Source of the DNA: Shewanella hanedai | GTDB taxonomy: Bacteria > Pseudomonadota > Gammaproteobacteria > Enterobacterales > Shewanellaceae | Length of the DNA stretch: 64,000 nucleotides | NCBI RefSeq assembly: GCF_007197645.1 | Contig: NZ_VKGK01000011.1 | Coordinates: 1 to 64,000, forward strand | Reading direction: 5' to 3' | Part shown: in pieces, positions 44,431-53,749 of the stretch | Position numbering within the stretch: the first letter of the stretch is position 1 | How the letters are laid out: every line of letters begins with the position of its first letter | Position numbers and translations under genes: made by a program | The notes under the pieces: generated by a model | What the model was told of the DNA's origin: nothing | Database searches by the model: none | What the model saw: only the letters and a program-made list of their open reading frames with translations

Positions 44431-46713
44431 ATGAAACTAAATTTATTTACTAAATCAATTCGACTTGGTTTTACTGCAGCGACAATATCTCTGTTTTCTT
44501 CACAGGGGATGGCGGCCGATGCAAGGCTTATTCTTGCTGATAAAAATACTGCTATCGATAACCAATATATCGTCGTGTTTAAAAAAGATACTGCAAAATC
44601 CAAGCAATCATTTAATAAATTGGTAAGTCGAATGAGTGCCGAACACTCTATTAATGTTATTAAGCAATATAAATCCAGTTTGAATGGTGCTTTGGTTATC
44701 GCCAACGATGCGCAAATAGAAGCACTTCGTAAAGAAGCTGATATCGACTTTATTGAGCAAGATCGGAAATTCACGATTGAACCAGTGATCACAACACAAA
44801 CAGATCAACCTAATCCAACCTGGGGACTAGACAGAGTTGATCAACGTAATTTACCCCTAAACAATCTCTATCAATATGATCAATATGATCAAGATGGTTC
44901 CTCTGTGACTGCTTATGTCATCGATACTGGTATTCGTAACACCCATAATGACTTTAACGGCAGAGCTTCAAGCGGCTGGGATTTTATCGACAACGATAAC
45001 GATGCGAGTGACTGTAATGGCCACGGAACCCATGTGGCAGGCACCATAGGCGGTAGCGCTTACGGCGTGGCGAAAAACGTCAATTTGGTGGGTGTTAGAG
45101 TGCTGAACTGCTCTGGAAGTGGTACCTATTCTGGCGTGATCTCAGGTATAGAATGGGTCTCCAGTAATGCGAGTGGTCCATCGGTTGCCAATATGAGCTT
45201 AGGTGGCCCGAGTTCAGCAGCCGTTGATGCCGCGGTCAATGCAGCCGTTGCTAGCGGGATAACGTTTGTTGTTGCAGCAGGCAACGATAATGGTGCCAAT
45301 GCCTGTACCCGCTCTCCAGCGGGGGCTGCCAATGCACTGACTGTTGGGTCTACGACATCGACAGATCAACGCTCTGGCTTCTCAAACATTGGTACATGCG
45401 TCAATATCTTTGCACCGGGTTCATCCATCACCTCAACTTGGCACACATCCAACTCAGCAAGCAATACCATCAGTGGCACCTCTATGGCTTCTCCCCATGT
45501 TGCCGGTGTTGCCGCTCTGATACTGCAGCAATCTCCAACGGCAACGCCAGCTATGGTGCTCAATACTCTGACCACCAACGGCACGCCAAATGTTATCGGT
45601 AATGTTGGCACAGGTTCTCCCAATGTATTGCTGTATTCAAAACTAAGCACCCAACCACCGACTCTACCGTCAGTGACACAGAAATGGGCAGATTTCAGCA
45701 CTAACGACGGCTGGTCATCACAAGTGGTCGGCGATTTTGACGATGACGGACGTGATGACATTGCCAACTTCCATCCAAGTAATGGTACCTGGTGGGTATC
45801 ACGCTCTACTGGTTCAAACTTCAACACCACTCAATGGTCAGATTACAGCACCAATGATGGTTGGACATCACAGGTTGTTGGCGATTATAACGGTGACGGC
45901 AAAGACGATATCGCTAACTTCCATCCCAGCAACGGCACTTGGTGGGTATCTTTGTCAAATGGCACCAGTTTTACCACTGCCAAATGGGCAGATTTCGGTA
46001 CCAATAGTGGCTGGACAACTCAGGTTGCCGGCGACTTCAACGGTGATGGCAAAGATGATATCGCCAACTTCCACCCAAGTAATGGCACTTGGTGGGTAGC
46101 TTTATCAACCGGCTCAGGATTCACCACCGTTAAATGGGCGGATTTTTCAACTAATAGCGGCTGGACTACCCAAATTGTTGGAGACTACGACGGTGATGGT
46201 AAAGATGATATCGCCAACTTCCACCCAAGTAATGGCACTTGGTGGGTAGCCCGCTCTACAGGCTCTGGCTTCAGTGTATCTAAGTGGGCAGATTACAGCA
46301 CCAACAGTGGCTGGACATCTCAACTTGCTGGGGATTATAACAATGATGGTCTGAGCGATATTGCCAACTTCCACCCAAGCAATGGCACTTGGTGGGTCTC
46401 TTATTCACTGGGCAGCAACTTTACTACCGATAAGTGGGCGGACTTTAGCACTAACAGCGGCTGGTCATCTCAACTTGCAGGGGATATCAGCGGTGATGGG
46501 CGAGATGATGTCGTGAACTACCACCCAAGTAACGGCACTTGGTGGTTATCAGAATCAAGCGGCAGTTCCTTCGCCACAAGTCTGTTAAGTGACTATTCAA
46601 CCAATAGTGGTTGGAGCACTCAGGTACTAGGAGACTTTGATGGTGACGGAAGACAAGATATCGCTAACTTCCACCCAAGCAACGGTACTTGGTGGCTAAC
46701 CTTTGCCGATTAA
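44431..46713 (+). CDS. Secreted subtilisin-like serine protease with seven C-terminal repeats
   Basis: 760 residues. Signal peptide (cleavage near GMA/AD, residue 28), then an I9 inhibitor propeptide (NQYIVVFKKDTAK to IDFIEQDRKF). The peptidase S8 domain has the triad D165 (AYVIDTGI), H198 (GHGTHVAG) and S351 (SGTSMASPHVAG), proteinase-K-like with several cysteines. Residues 419-760 are seven repeats of 50 residues starting W[AS]D[FY]STN, each with a calcium-binding-like GDxxxDGxDDIANF and HPSNGTWW, of the FG-GAP/VCBS type. The start is ATG at 44431 after AAGGA at nine bases. Probably an extracellular, calcium-dependent enzyme with a substrate- or surface-binding tail. Confidence 0.93.
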   Translation: MKLNLFTKSIRLGFTAATISLFSSQGMAADARLILADKNTAIDNQYIVVFKKDTAKSKQSFNKLVSRMSAEHSINVIKQYKSSLNGALVIANDAQIEALRKEADIDFIEQDRKFTIEPVITTQTDQPNPTWGLDRVDQRNLPLNNLYQYDQYDQDGSSVTAYVIDTGIRNTHNDFNGRASSGWDFIDNDNDASDCNGHGTHVAGTIGGSAYGVAKNVNLVGVRVLNCSGSGTYSGVISGIEWVSSNASGPSVANMSLGGPSSAAVDAAVNAAVASGITFVVAAGNDNGANACTRSPAGAANALTVGSTTSTDQRSGFSNIGTCVNIFAPGSSITSTWHTSNSASNTISGTSMASPHVAGVAALILQQSPTATPAMVLNTLTTNGTPNVIGNVGTGSPNVLLYSKLSTQPPTLPSVTQKWADFSTNDGWSSQVVGDFDDDGRDDIANFHPSNGTWWVSRSTGSNFNTTQWSDYSTNDGWTSQVVGDYNGDGKDDIANFHPSNGTWWVSLSNGTSFTTAKWADFGTNSGWTTQVAGDFNGDGKDDIANFHPSNGTWWVALSTGSGFTTVKWADFSTNSGWTTQIVGDYDGDGKDDIANFHPSNGTWWVARSTGSGFSVSKWADYSTNSGWTSQLAGDYNNDGLSDIANFHPSNGTWWVSYSLGSNFTTDKWADFSTNSGWSSQLAGDISGDGRDDVVNYHPSNGTWWLSESSGSSFATSLLSDYSTNSGWSTQVLGDFDGDGRQDIANFHPSNGTWWLTFAD
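45685..46713 (+). repeat. Seven 150-base in-frame repeats in the protease gene
   Basis: The 50-codon unit is repeated almost seven times (last copy cut to 42 codons). Copies retain high DNA similarity in the segment coding NFHPSNGTWW, which suggests recent amplification or ongoing gene conversion. Confidence 0.9.
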
Positions 46714-46729
46714 TCTACGGTGCTAAAAA

Positions 46730-46757
46730 CCACAGGCTACTTATTTGTAGCCTGTGG
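46730..46757 (-). terminator. Hairpin terminator between convergent genes
   Basis: CCACAGGCTAC (46730-46740) pairs perfectly with GTAGCCTGTGG (46747-46757), loop TTATTT. On the minus strand a run of five T follows, so it terminates the leftward lipoprotein gene; it may also stop the protease transcript, though without a T-run on that side. Confidence 0.8.
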
Positions 46758-46769
46758 TGAACTGAAACC

Positions 46770-47123
46770 CTATCGGTTAACTGACATCCTGTAGTTAACC
46801 AGACCGTTCTCTTCAATAGAAAATACCCAAACATTTTGAGCTTGTTGATATTCAAAGCGATCACTTTCGCTATCTACCTTACTGAGCTGAGATAAGAAAA
46901 TCTCAAGTTCAGGCTGTTGAAGTACGAAGCTACCTACTGAGGTATTTTGGTCAAGATCATTACTGACACTTATGTCTGTTACTGATTCAGGTAGAATATT
47001 GGGGAGCCAGCCGCGAGCAAAAAGTTGGCTTTTCGAAGCCTCTTTATATGTTGAGTAGTGACTATCGACAACATCACTGCATCCGACGATTAGAAAGGCA
47101 ATAAGCAACACTAACGGTTTCAT
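46770..47123 (-). CDS. Small putative lipoprotein of unknown function
   Basis: 117 residues. The signal peptide MKPLVLLIAFLIVGC has a lipobox with Cys15. The mature part has a conserved-looking FARGWLPNILPESVTDISVSND segment, resembling small YbbD-type lipoproteins, and a C-terminal strand pair ending VFSIEENGLVNYRMSV. A ribosome site AGGAG lies five bases before the ATG. Monocistronic, with its own terminator. Function unknown. Confidence 0.75.
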   Translation of the reverse strand: MKPLVLLIAFLIVGCSDVVDSHYSTYKEASKSQLFARGWLPNILPESVTDISVSNDLDQNTSVGSFVLQQPELEIFLSQLSKVDSESDRFEYQQAQNVWVFSIEENGLVNYRMSVNR

Positions 47124-47372
47124 AATACTCCTAGGATGATAATTAGCGCCTCAATAGGGCTAAATATAATTAACTAAATAACAAGCCTTTATTAACGACA
47201 GTATTTTGGTGTCTTATAAATGTAATATGAAAACTGAATATTTTTTAATACAAGACCGCTTTTTACATCTATAATGTCAAGTAACGATAAGTACATAAAT
47301 GTATAGCAACCAAGTATTTGCTACTAGCTTCCATTTAACCTTTACTCTGTAAGTTCACTAACAAGGCTTTTA

Positions 47373-47567
47373 ATGTCCAGTAAAAAAATAGATCCAACCA
47401 CGTTAAACTTTCTTCTAAAGCTCAGACGTGCAAAACAAATTGATACGTTAGAAACCATGACTGAAGCTCTCGAGAGACAGAACCCCCTGGCCAGCGATCA
47501 AGAAGCCATAGCGTTAGCTTGGGTGTTGCGAGAAAAAGAGATTAAAACTGGAGTTTCATCCATTTAA
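47373..47567 (+). CDS. Small conserved-type hypothetical protein
   Basis: 64 residues, charged and predicted helical (TLNFLLKLRRAKQIDTLETM, AIALAWVLREKEI). ATG is preceded by AAGG at seven bases. The amino-acid composition looks like a real soluble protein rather than chance, but no family is recognised and the length is short. Confidence 0.5.
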   Translation: MSSKKIDPTTLNFLLKLRRAKQIDTLETMTEALERQNPLASDQEAIALAWVLREKEIKTGVSSI

Positions 47568-48001
47568 CGATCTGAATGTCCTAAAGTGAGTTTTCCACTC
47601 GGATACATAAATACCCCCACTATTAGGAAATAAATAACACCTAAAGGGCAAGCTGGATCCTGAAACAAATTCAGGATGACGGCAAAAAACTCCCCATTAA
47701 TAAGCATCAATACACGTCACAGTGTCTCATCTGGTTCTAATATCCAATCAAAAAATATATGCAGTCTTCATTCGAAGACTGAGCAATGACAATGTGCACA
47801 GAGTGTAACTTTTGTTGCCAAATAGTATATTCGACTTTGCTTTCATACTCCTAATATGTAGTATATTCCCTTGTGGTTACGTCTTTTAAAATCAGCCTCA
47901 ATTTATATTACCATCGGGTTTTTAATAAGAAACAAGTATATATAACTAATAAACCCATCATTAGACGAGTTATAAGACCAAAAATGTAAAAAGGATATTA
48001 C
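47568..48001. other. Non-coding region with two hairpin elements
   Basis: No gene seen. A palindromic unit ATCCTGAA-acaaa-TTCAGGAT is at 47657-47677, inside a GGATCCTGAA...CAGGATGACGG sequence of the kind scattered in many gammaproteobacterial genomes. A perfect 8-bp hairpin CAGTCTTC/GAAGACTG with loop ATTC is at 47762-47781. The region before 48002 is AT-rich and should hold the promoter of the broken lipoprotein gene. Confidence 0.55.
47657..47677. repeat. Palindromic intergenic element
   Basis: ATCCTGAA and TTCAGGAT form a perfect 8-base stem with a five-base loop. It resembles short intergenic palindromes that occur in many copies; only one copy is seen in this window. Confidence 0.5.
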
Positions 48002-49461
48002 ATGATCAAGCTTAGGAAAAATGGATAATCAGTGCATCTTTTGCTTTAACACTCACTGCCTGTTGAGGTGGGGGAGCTAACTCTGCAGAAGAGAACGTAG
48101 AAACTCCGCCGCCACCGCCTGAAACTATCGGCATGTCAGGCAAGGTGATAGATGGCTATGTGTCTAGCGTAACCGTCTGGCTGGACATAAACGGCAATGG
48201 TATTCTCGATACCAGTAATGAACCTTCAGTAATATCAGGTGCAGCAGGTAGTTATTCATTCGAATTCACCCAAGAGCAAGCCAGTTGTGTGCCTTATGCC
48301 ACTTTGTATGTCGATGTGCCTATTGGCGCTATTGATGAAGATACTGGCGAGGTAACTGAGGCCTACCAGATGTCACTTCCCCCCACAGTGGCACCGTTAA
48401 CTGATGATGATATTCGAAATATCTCACCATTAACCTCAGTATTGTGGCAGCAGATAGCTGAAAAATTAAAGGGAACAGGTAGCCTTGATTTAAGTTGTGA
48501 AAACTTAAAGCAGAACAATCAATTGCGAACGGATCTCAAGCGAGAGATCAGTGACGTAATGCGCAACCTTGTCAGCCATTACAATCTATCTGAGGCGCAA
48601 ATTTTTGCCGACTTTATCGCAGATGCCGATAGTAAGGCTTATGATATTGCCCAAGCCATTGTCACAGGCCTTAAAGCCTCTTATGTCCATAAAAACAAGT
48701 TAGAGGCTCAATTCCCTGATTCTCGAGAGATCCGTGTGGTTATCTATCAAGATAGCGAAAAGGATGCTGACTTTGGTTTTGATAAAGCTTGGTACCGTGA
48801 TTCAGTGATCTTTACTGCTACGGGTTACAGTTTCGAACAGGTGAAACTCAAAGAAAACTTATCTGATATAGACATAGCTCTAAGTAACTTAGTTCGGGTG
48901 GATACACCTTGGGGCAACCAAGCCTTATCGGGTCAATTTAGTCAGCGTGAAGATGCTTACTATAATACCGATGGCATCTATCGCTGCGCTTCATTTGAAA
49001 GGGTGAGTTTTAAACAAAATGGTAACCGTTTTGAGCTAATCAACTCATCAGATTATAGCTATTCAGATACTATCGAGAGCTGTGAGTATGATGCAAAAGC
49101 GCCAAACGTACGCGAACATTTCATCTCTTTTAAAGAAGGTGCTAAGAACTATTTCGCCGAATTTCACTTCAGAGAAGCACAAGCTGAATTTAAGTCCCTC
49201 CCTGACTGGGTTAATCTGAAAGATAAGGCTGAACAGCTAAATGCTACAGAGCTTATCGATCATCTATCTTTATTACCAAAAGGCTGGGATGAAGAGGTGC
49301 TAATCGATACTTTTCTTTGGCGTAAACGCGAATATGACAATATTGTTCAGGTCGACAAAGACAGTAATGGAGATTGGACCAGGGCAACGCTTCAAGAGGA
49401 TAACACCAGGTTGTATGAATGCAGTACTGATGGTATCACTTGGGAAATCTGCCCTTCTTAG
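48002..49461 (+). pseudogene. Lipoprotein gene broken by a frameshift and a stop codon
   Basis: An ATG at 48002 with a strong ribosome site (AAGGA, seven bases before) begins MIKLRK. If one A is added to the A5 run at 48017-48021, the frame continues KWIISASFALTLTAC, a clear lipoprotein signal and lipobox. The next codon is TGA (48064-48066), then GGGANSAEENVE, a proline stretch and an intact 442-codon frame from 48133. The downstream protein has a Ca-binding-like WLDINGNGILD motif, a Cys-containing beta domain and a long helical and beta C-terminal part of unknown family. Expression from the internal ATG at 48133 would lack the export signal. Two lesions separate an intact signal start from an intact body, so this is a recent pseudogene or contains sequencing errors. 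Confidence 0.75.
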
Positions 49462-49481
49462 CTGCTAACCTGCCATGTTTA

Positions 49482-49510
49482 AAAGCGGTCGACACCACAT
49501 CGACCGCTTT
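49482..49510 (+). terminator. Hairpin terminator after the broken lipoprotein gene
   Basis: AAAGCGGTCGA (49482-49492) pairs perfectly with TCGACCGCTTT (49500-49510), loop CACCACA. The stem is strong with three T in its final arm; works in both orientations. Confidence 0.75.
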
Positions 49511-49561
49511 ACATAACATGATGCATCCACATAGTACCTTAAAATAAATCATGGAATCCTA

Positions 49562-50071
49562 ATGCAACAAATTTATCTATTCGATTGGGGTGACACTCTG
49601 ATGGTCGACTTCCCTGGCATACAAGGAAAAATGTGCCATTGGGAGCAGATAGAAGCAGTTGAAGGAGCTCAAGAAGCGCTCAGTTACCTCTCACAACACA
49701 ACCAAATCTACATCGCTACAGGCGCCGATGACTCATCAGAAGATGACATAAAGCTCGCATTTGAACGTGTCGATTTAACTCAATATATCTCAGGCTATTT
49801 TTGTAAAGCCAATCTTGGCTTATCCAAAGGTTCAGCTGAATTCTATTCAAGCATTATAGAAAAGTTAAATGTAACGCCAAACCAAGCCACTATGGTTGGC
49901 GACAACATTGAAAAAGATATTAAACCTGCGCTTGAAGCGGGACTTGGGGCAATTTGGTTCAATCCTACATTTAAGAATAATCACACTGATAAAAGTTTTA
50001 AACAGATAAACAAGCTTAAAGAGTTATGTATTTTTAGCGGCATATATCCAACAAATACACCCAGACTTTAA
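49562..50071 (+). CDS. HAD-superfamily hydrolase
   Basis: 169 residues. Motif I is LFDWGDTL with nucleophile D8, but the second aspartate of the usual DxD is Gly10. Motif II is in YIATGAD, the lysine motif in LGLSKGSAEF and motif IV is MVGDNIEKDI. The cap is small. Such enzymes are phosphatases or related phosphotransferases, and the substrate is unknown; the missing second Asp may alter activity. Its last 48 bases overlap the end of the convergent gene on the minus strand. Confidence 0.8.
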   Translation: MQQIYLFDWGDTLMVDFPGIQGKMCHWEQIEAVEGAQEALSYLSQHNQIYIATGADDSSEDDIKLAFERVDLTQYISGYFCKANLGLSKGSAEFYSSIIEKLNVTPNQATMVGDNIEKDIKPALEAGLGAIWFNPTFKNNHTDKSFKQINKLKELCIFSGIYPTNTPRL

Positions 50072-50362
50072 CTCTGCAGGCACTCTTTTGTAGTCATCAA
50101 CTTCATAATCGTCTGCTAAGGTTAATTCGTTGTCCGACAGCTCGAAAACTGTACCAGTAACTTCGTCTCCAACGTTACCGGTATACCTTAATATTAAATG
50201 CACATCCTTTCCGCTCTCTCTAATGACTCTTTCATCTGTAATCGTTATGTTGCTAACGATATACTTTGAAAGGGTATCTTTAAGTCCATCTAACTCCCTA
50301 CCAAAATTGACTATCTGAACATTTTTTTGTTGCAGAGTCCCATAAGAAAACAATAATTCCAT
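50024..50362 (-). CDS. AIG2/gamma-glutamylcyclotransferase-like protein
   Basis: 112 residues. The family hallmark FSYGTLQ at the N-terminus binds substrate, and LADDYEVDDYKRVPAEL carries the acidic residue and the Y.R motif of the fold. The start ATG at 50360-50362 is favoured since AAGAGG lies five bases upstream; a GTG two codons earlier is possible. Family members cleave gamma-glutamyl or related amide bonds, but the physiological substrate is unknown. Convergent with the HAD gene with a 48-base overlap. Confidence 0.8.
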   Translation of the reverse strand: MELLFSYGTLQQKNVQIVNFGRELDGLKDTLSKYIVSNITITDERVIRESGKDVHLILRYTGNVGDEVTGTVFELSDNELTLADDYEVDDYKRVPAELKSGCICWIYAAKNT

Positions 50363-50515
50363 TTTCACCTCTTAATACTGATAACAGTCATTGCATAATC
50401 AACCTGCAATGGAGCACTAAACTAGTTCTGTTTATCCAGCCTAAAACTAACTCGTGAAGCCCTCTAAACCAGAGTGCCTCACTTCTTAACTCATCAAAAA
50501 GTTAACTCGTTAACC

Positions 50516-50827
50516 TTATCGCCAATAGTTATTTGCAATCGCAATCGTTTTAAACTCTATTGCAACTAGCTCTGCCGAGTACATTAACAATTGAGGGTTA
50601 TCTATATATTTTTGTCTAACAGCCATCTTAACTTTCGGATCTCGTACAATAGTCCCAATCGTTTTTCTCACCATTTTCATAGCAAGCTCACGTCCTTCAA
50701 GTGGAGTTTTGGTAATCAAACTTGGCATGTAGTCTTCAGTCTTTTTCTCATCTGCCGCATATGCAGCCTGAAAAGGTGCAATTGATAAGAAAGATAAAAA
50801 AACAATTATTTTCAATATATTATTCAT
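50516..50827 (-). CDS. Small exported protein of unknown function
   Basis: 103 residues. A Sec signal peptide with cleavage after AYA (residue 24) and a mature helical domain (ELAMKMVRKTIGTIVRDPKVKMAVRQKYI) with no cysteine. GGAG precedes the ATG. No family recognised; likely periplasmic. Confidence 0.65.
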   Translation of the reverse strand: MNNILKIIVFLSFLSIAPFQAAYAADEKKTEDYMPSLITKTPLEGRELAMKMVRKTIGTIVRDPKVKMAVRQKYIDNPQLLMYSAELVAIEFKTIAIANNYWR

Positions 50828-51327
50828 GATTGCTCTCCAGTAGATTCTATTTATAAATCAATACTCTGTTATTAGTATTGTTGTAATCAAACTTGGTTTC
50901 ACATCCTTAAAAATTGACATGGCTAACCTCTCTATAAAATTGATCAGATAATAATGCGGAATAAAAACACACAAAAGTATCGAATCGATACCAATATTAT
51001 AGAGATGCAATTGAAGAGTCAATAAAGAGTTTTATACATAACGGGTCTTTGTCACTAAGCAACTTTGCGAAGCTCTATCTGGCCATCCTCGACAACTAGC
51101 AGCGCCATACCTGCACTTTCTCTTAGAGGTATTCATAGCATCTTGCCGTTTGTTGCGAGAAGGAATTTGTATGCCAAATATGTTAGCTGTTGGCACTATC
51201 TGAGTATAAAGTTTAAAAGTACATGCAGCACATCACTTAAAAATCATTAATCACACAAAAAAGCCATCAACTTCCATTGATGGCTTTTGCATTAATCAGC
51301 TCAACCCTTTTGGGTTATTCAATCTAT
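50828..51327. other. Intergenic region
   Basis: No convincing gene. It contains the promoter side of the exported-protein gene and, near the right end, the terminator at 51259-51288. A 61-codon open frame at 51065-51250 lacks a ribosome site and protein-like composition. Confidence 0.5.
51259..51288. terminator. Bidirectional Rho-independent terminator
   Basis: AAAAGCCATCAA (51259-51270) pairs with TTGATGGCTTTT (51277-51288), loop CTTCCA, with A-run and T-run on the two sides. It serves the minus-strand Fn3 gene ending at 51328. Confidence 0.85.
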
Positions 51328-52545
51328 TTAGCGAGCCTTTCTTCGCTGTTCAGGCTCCTGTATATCATCCAGAATATCTTTATAGAGCTCCGGATACTTA
51401 TCTTCGACATAAGCATCAAGGGTGAGTCTTTGTTCAAGCAAACGGTTCTCATTTTGCCAGTTATCCCATACCTGAGACTCACTGCCAACCAGATATTCCA
51501 TCAGTGCTTTAGGCTGAACAATATCGACTCGGTCTTCTTCCATCATCAGCTTATGGGCAGTAAAAAGCTCCTGATCATATTGGGCAGCTAAATAGTGGAA
51601 TAGATGTCCATCATAGTGATAGGAGATCATCTCTGCATATTCAACCAATATTGTTTCGCTATAATCATCAACAATCACCATGCCCATTTTATTGGCCTTA
51701 CAGTCCCCTGGCGTGTGAGCATTGGTTTCACCTAACTTCAAACCATTATCGACACCATCATAGAAACCGTATGAAACCACTTTGTATTGACGGCATTGCT
51801 TTAAACTTCCAAAGGAGAAAATCGATCCTGATGGTGCAGGCTCAACATCCAACCATCCACGCCCATGATCAGAACTACCCCATGAACTTGGTGGCAGATC
51901 TCTTTTAGAACAAATAGAGTTCATTGAAGTCATGTTGCCCAGCTTTTTATAGCAAGTGCGCACAAACTCAAATGCTGCTGGGTTGGTATAGGTCACTTCA
52001 ACATCTATAGAAGCTTCATATTTAGATGCTCCGGGTGCCACATCCACTACAGATATATTGCTGATCAACACATCGGGTTCAGGCTCTGGTAACGTGGATT
52101 GTTTATAAGTGCCAATCTTACGCCACTTGGCATTTTTCCATTTACCCCGCCAGTTTTTCTTCTCGCAGTAACACCACACCTTAAACTTGTATTCAGTATC
52201 TGAATTCAAGCCCGTAGCCGTAAAGTTGTTGGGAGCGGTGTAACTTTCCACACCACCACACACATTCAACGTAGGTGTCTTGCGATAGCAAACTTTATAG
52301 CTGCTACCGACGTGATTGTAATTGCCGCTTGGCACCGTCCAAGTGACCGATATTGCACTATCATCACTTCCCGTTGACCATACAGAACCAATTCCTCCAG
52401 CGGCATTGGCTCCGCTACAAACCAAAAGAAGTAACAGAGACAACGAGAGTTTTATGGCTCTACTTAAATCCTTAGGCTTGCTTCTGATACTTAACAAAAC
52501 CGACACTGACTTATGCCGTAGATACTGCGCTATTTTATTTTTCAT
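51328..52545 (-). CDS. Exported Fn3-domain protein of unknown function
   Basis: 405 residues. An unusually long signal region: a basic N-terminus of about 30 residues, then a hydrophobic LSLSLLLLLVCSGANA with cleavage near residue 48. A fibronectin type III-like domain follows (about 55-150: ISVTWTVPSGNYNHVGSSYKVCYRK ending in LNSDTEYKFKVWCY, broken here for length), with several cysteine pairs. A second beta domain covers about 160-280, and a C-terminal helical part is rich in Glu and Tyr (DGHLFHYLAAQYDQELFTAH). Ribosome site AAGGAG. Probably secreted or surface-exposed. Function unknown. Confidence 0.75.
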   Translation of the reverse strand: MKNKIAQYLRHKSVSVLLSIRSKPKDLSRAIKLSLSLLLLLVCSGANAAGGIGSVWSTGSDDSAISVTWTVPSGNYNHVGSSYKVCYRKTPTLNVCGGVESYTAPNNFTATGLNSDTEYKFKVWCYCEKKNWRGKWKNAKWRKIGTYKQSTLPEPEPDVLISNISVVDVAPGASKYEASIDVEVTYTNPAAFEFVRTCYKKLGNMTSMNSICSKRDLPPSSWGSSDHGRGWLDVEPAPSGSIFSFGSLKQCRQYKVVSYGFYDGVDNGLKLGETNAHTPGDCKANKMGMVIVDDYSETILVEYAEMISYHYDGHLFHYLAAQYDQELFTAHKLMMEEDRVDIVQPKALMEYLVGSESQVWDNWQNENRLLEQRLTLDAYVEDKYPELYKDILDDIQEPEQRRKAR

Positions 52546-53228
52546 TCCATGACTCCTTGTCTAATACCAATCAGTATAAGAAGTTGATCAACTCAGAGTG
52601 TTTTTTGGCAAACTAATTCAAGGCGAATGGATGACATAATGGTTGTTCCCTTATGAGTTCATTCAACACAGAAGTAGGCAGCCAAAAACACTCCTTACAG
52701 GCGAGTTTTAGCAGTCCTGATCCTGTGTTAACCGTAGAATAACTATGCTCTTCACTCGTTGCCTTGCCTCAGGATCGCTAAACTCTCGCTGAGCGATCAA
52801 ATCTTTATACTGATTGGTATAACACTCGATTTAGAGTGCCAAGGTATATGCCTGATGCTGACTGAATGGAACATATTCTCAGGGCAAAATAGGGGTTAAT
52901 GGGGTAAAAGCAGGAAAAGTTGAGTAAGAACAAGTAACGTAAACCGAGTGATATAGACCTTTCTGTTAGAGAATAAAAATGAACACTCAGCTCACCTTTT
53001 AGCGACAATATCGATCGATTTACAGACAAAACTCCGCAGAAATAAAGAATAATAAGGCAGTAAATTAAAGCCTCACACTAACTAGTCATGCGGTTCGGTA
53101 TAGGCTTTCATACCGACACCAGCACCGTATCAGATAATATACAATCAAGGAGCGAACCTAATTAAGCTGATGTTAAAGGCTATCCAAAAATGCCTCCTAA
53201 ACACCAAAGTAGCAATTTAGGTAATATC
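52546..53228. other. Intergenic region with a MITE-like element
   Basis: Apart from the element at 52564-52820 I see no gene. The rest (52821-53228) contains scattered AT-rich sequence and stop codons in all frames, and no clear terminator for the minus-strand NTF2-like gene ending at 53229. Confidence 0.55.
52564..52820. mobile_element. MITE-like element with 15-base perfect terminal inverted repeats
   Basis: ATACCAATCAGTATA at 52564-52578 is repeated in inverse at 52806-52820, bounding 257 bases without coding capacity. Similarity continues inwards imperfectly for another 10-15 bases (TTGATC shared). This is the structure of a non-autonomous transposon. The target duplication is unclear. 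Confidence 0.7.
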
Positions 53229-53636
53229 TTAACCCCAGAATGCATCTTCTTTACTTTGATTTTCAGAGAATAACCAAACTTCGATAATTTTCCCCCCCTC
53301 CAAACGAAATAGATCCAAACCTTGCATATCAATTTCAGCACTATTTTTCTTACCACTAAAGTGAACAGGGACAGACACTAGATCCTCATTAGCCATTGCA
53401 GAAGTAATCGGCTTTACCGCGAAACTTCCTAATGAGTCCTCCATCATCCCCCCAATCATGGCTCCAATGTCGCTAAAGCTTCGTTTATCTCCAGAGAATT
53501 TATTGCGTCCCGGTTGGTGCCAAACCACCCCTTCTGCAAACGTGCTAGCAAATGTCTCCATATCCCCATTAGCTAACGCATTAAAATAGCTATTGATAAC
53601 TGATAAGTTGGTTCCCTGCTGAGTGTTATTTTTCAT
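53229..53636 (-). CDS. SnoaL/NTF2-like protein
   Basis: 135 residues with the NTF2-like cone fold: SVINSYFNALANGDMETFASTF at the N-terminus, VVWHQPGRNKFSG, and FRLEGGKIIEVWLFSENQ at the C-terminus, typical of SnoaL-like polyketide-cyclase-related proteins. No catalytic claim can be made. Divergently transcribed from a LysR regulator 113 bases away, which probably controls it. Confidence 0.8.
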   Translation of the reverse strand: MKNNTQQGTNLSVINSYFNALANGDMETFASTFAEGVVWHQPGRNKFSGDKRSFSDIGAMIGGMMEDSLGSFAVKPITSAMANEDLVSVPVHFSGKKNSAEIDMQGLDLFRLEGGKIIEVWLFSENQSKEDAFWG

Positions 53637-53749
53637 GTTCTTAACCTAATTTTATTAACGTTATTTAGTATGTTTTTACTATATGCTAATTTAAAAAACA
53701 AAATAAGAGCGGTAAAATCAATTTAACTGGTACGAAAAACGGAATAATA

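Noticed and set aside
48064-48066. TGA after the lipobox cysteine as a selenocysteine codon
   Set aside because: A selenocysteine next to the lipidated cysteine makes no sense, no SECIS-like hairpin was obvious, and a frameshift lies just upstream; decay is simpler.
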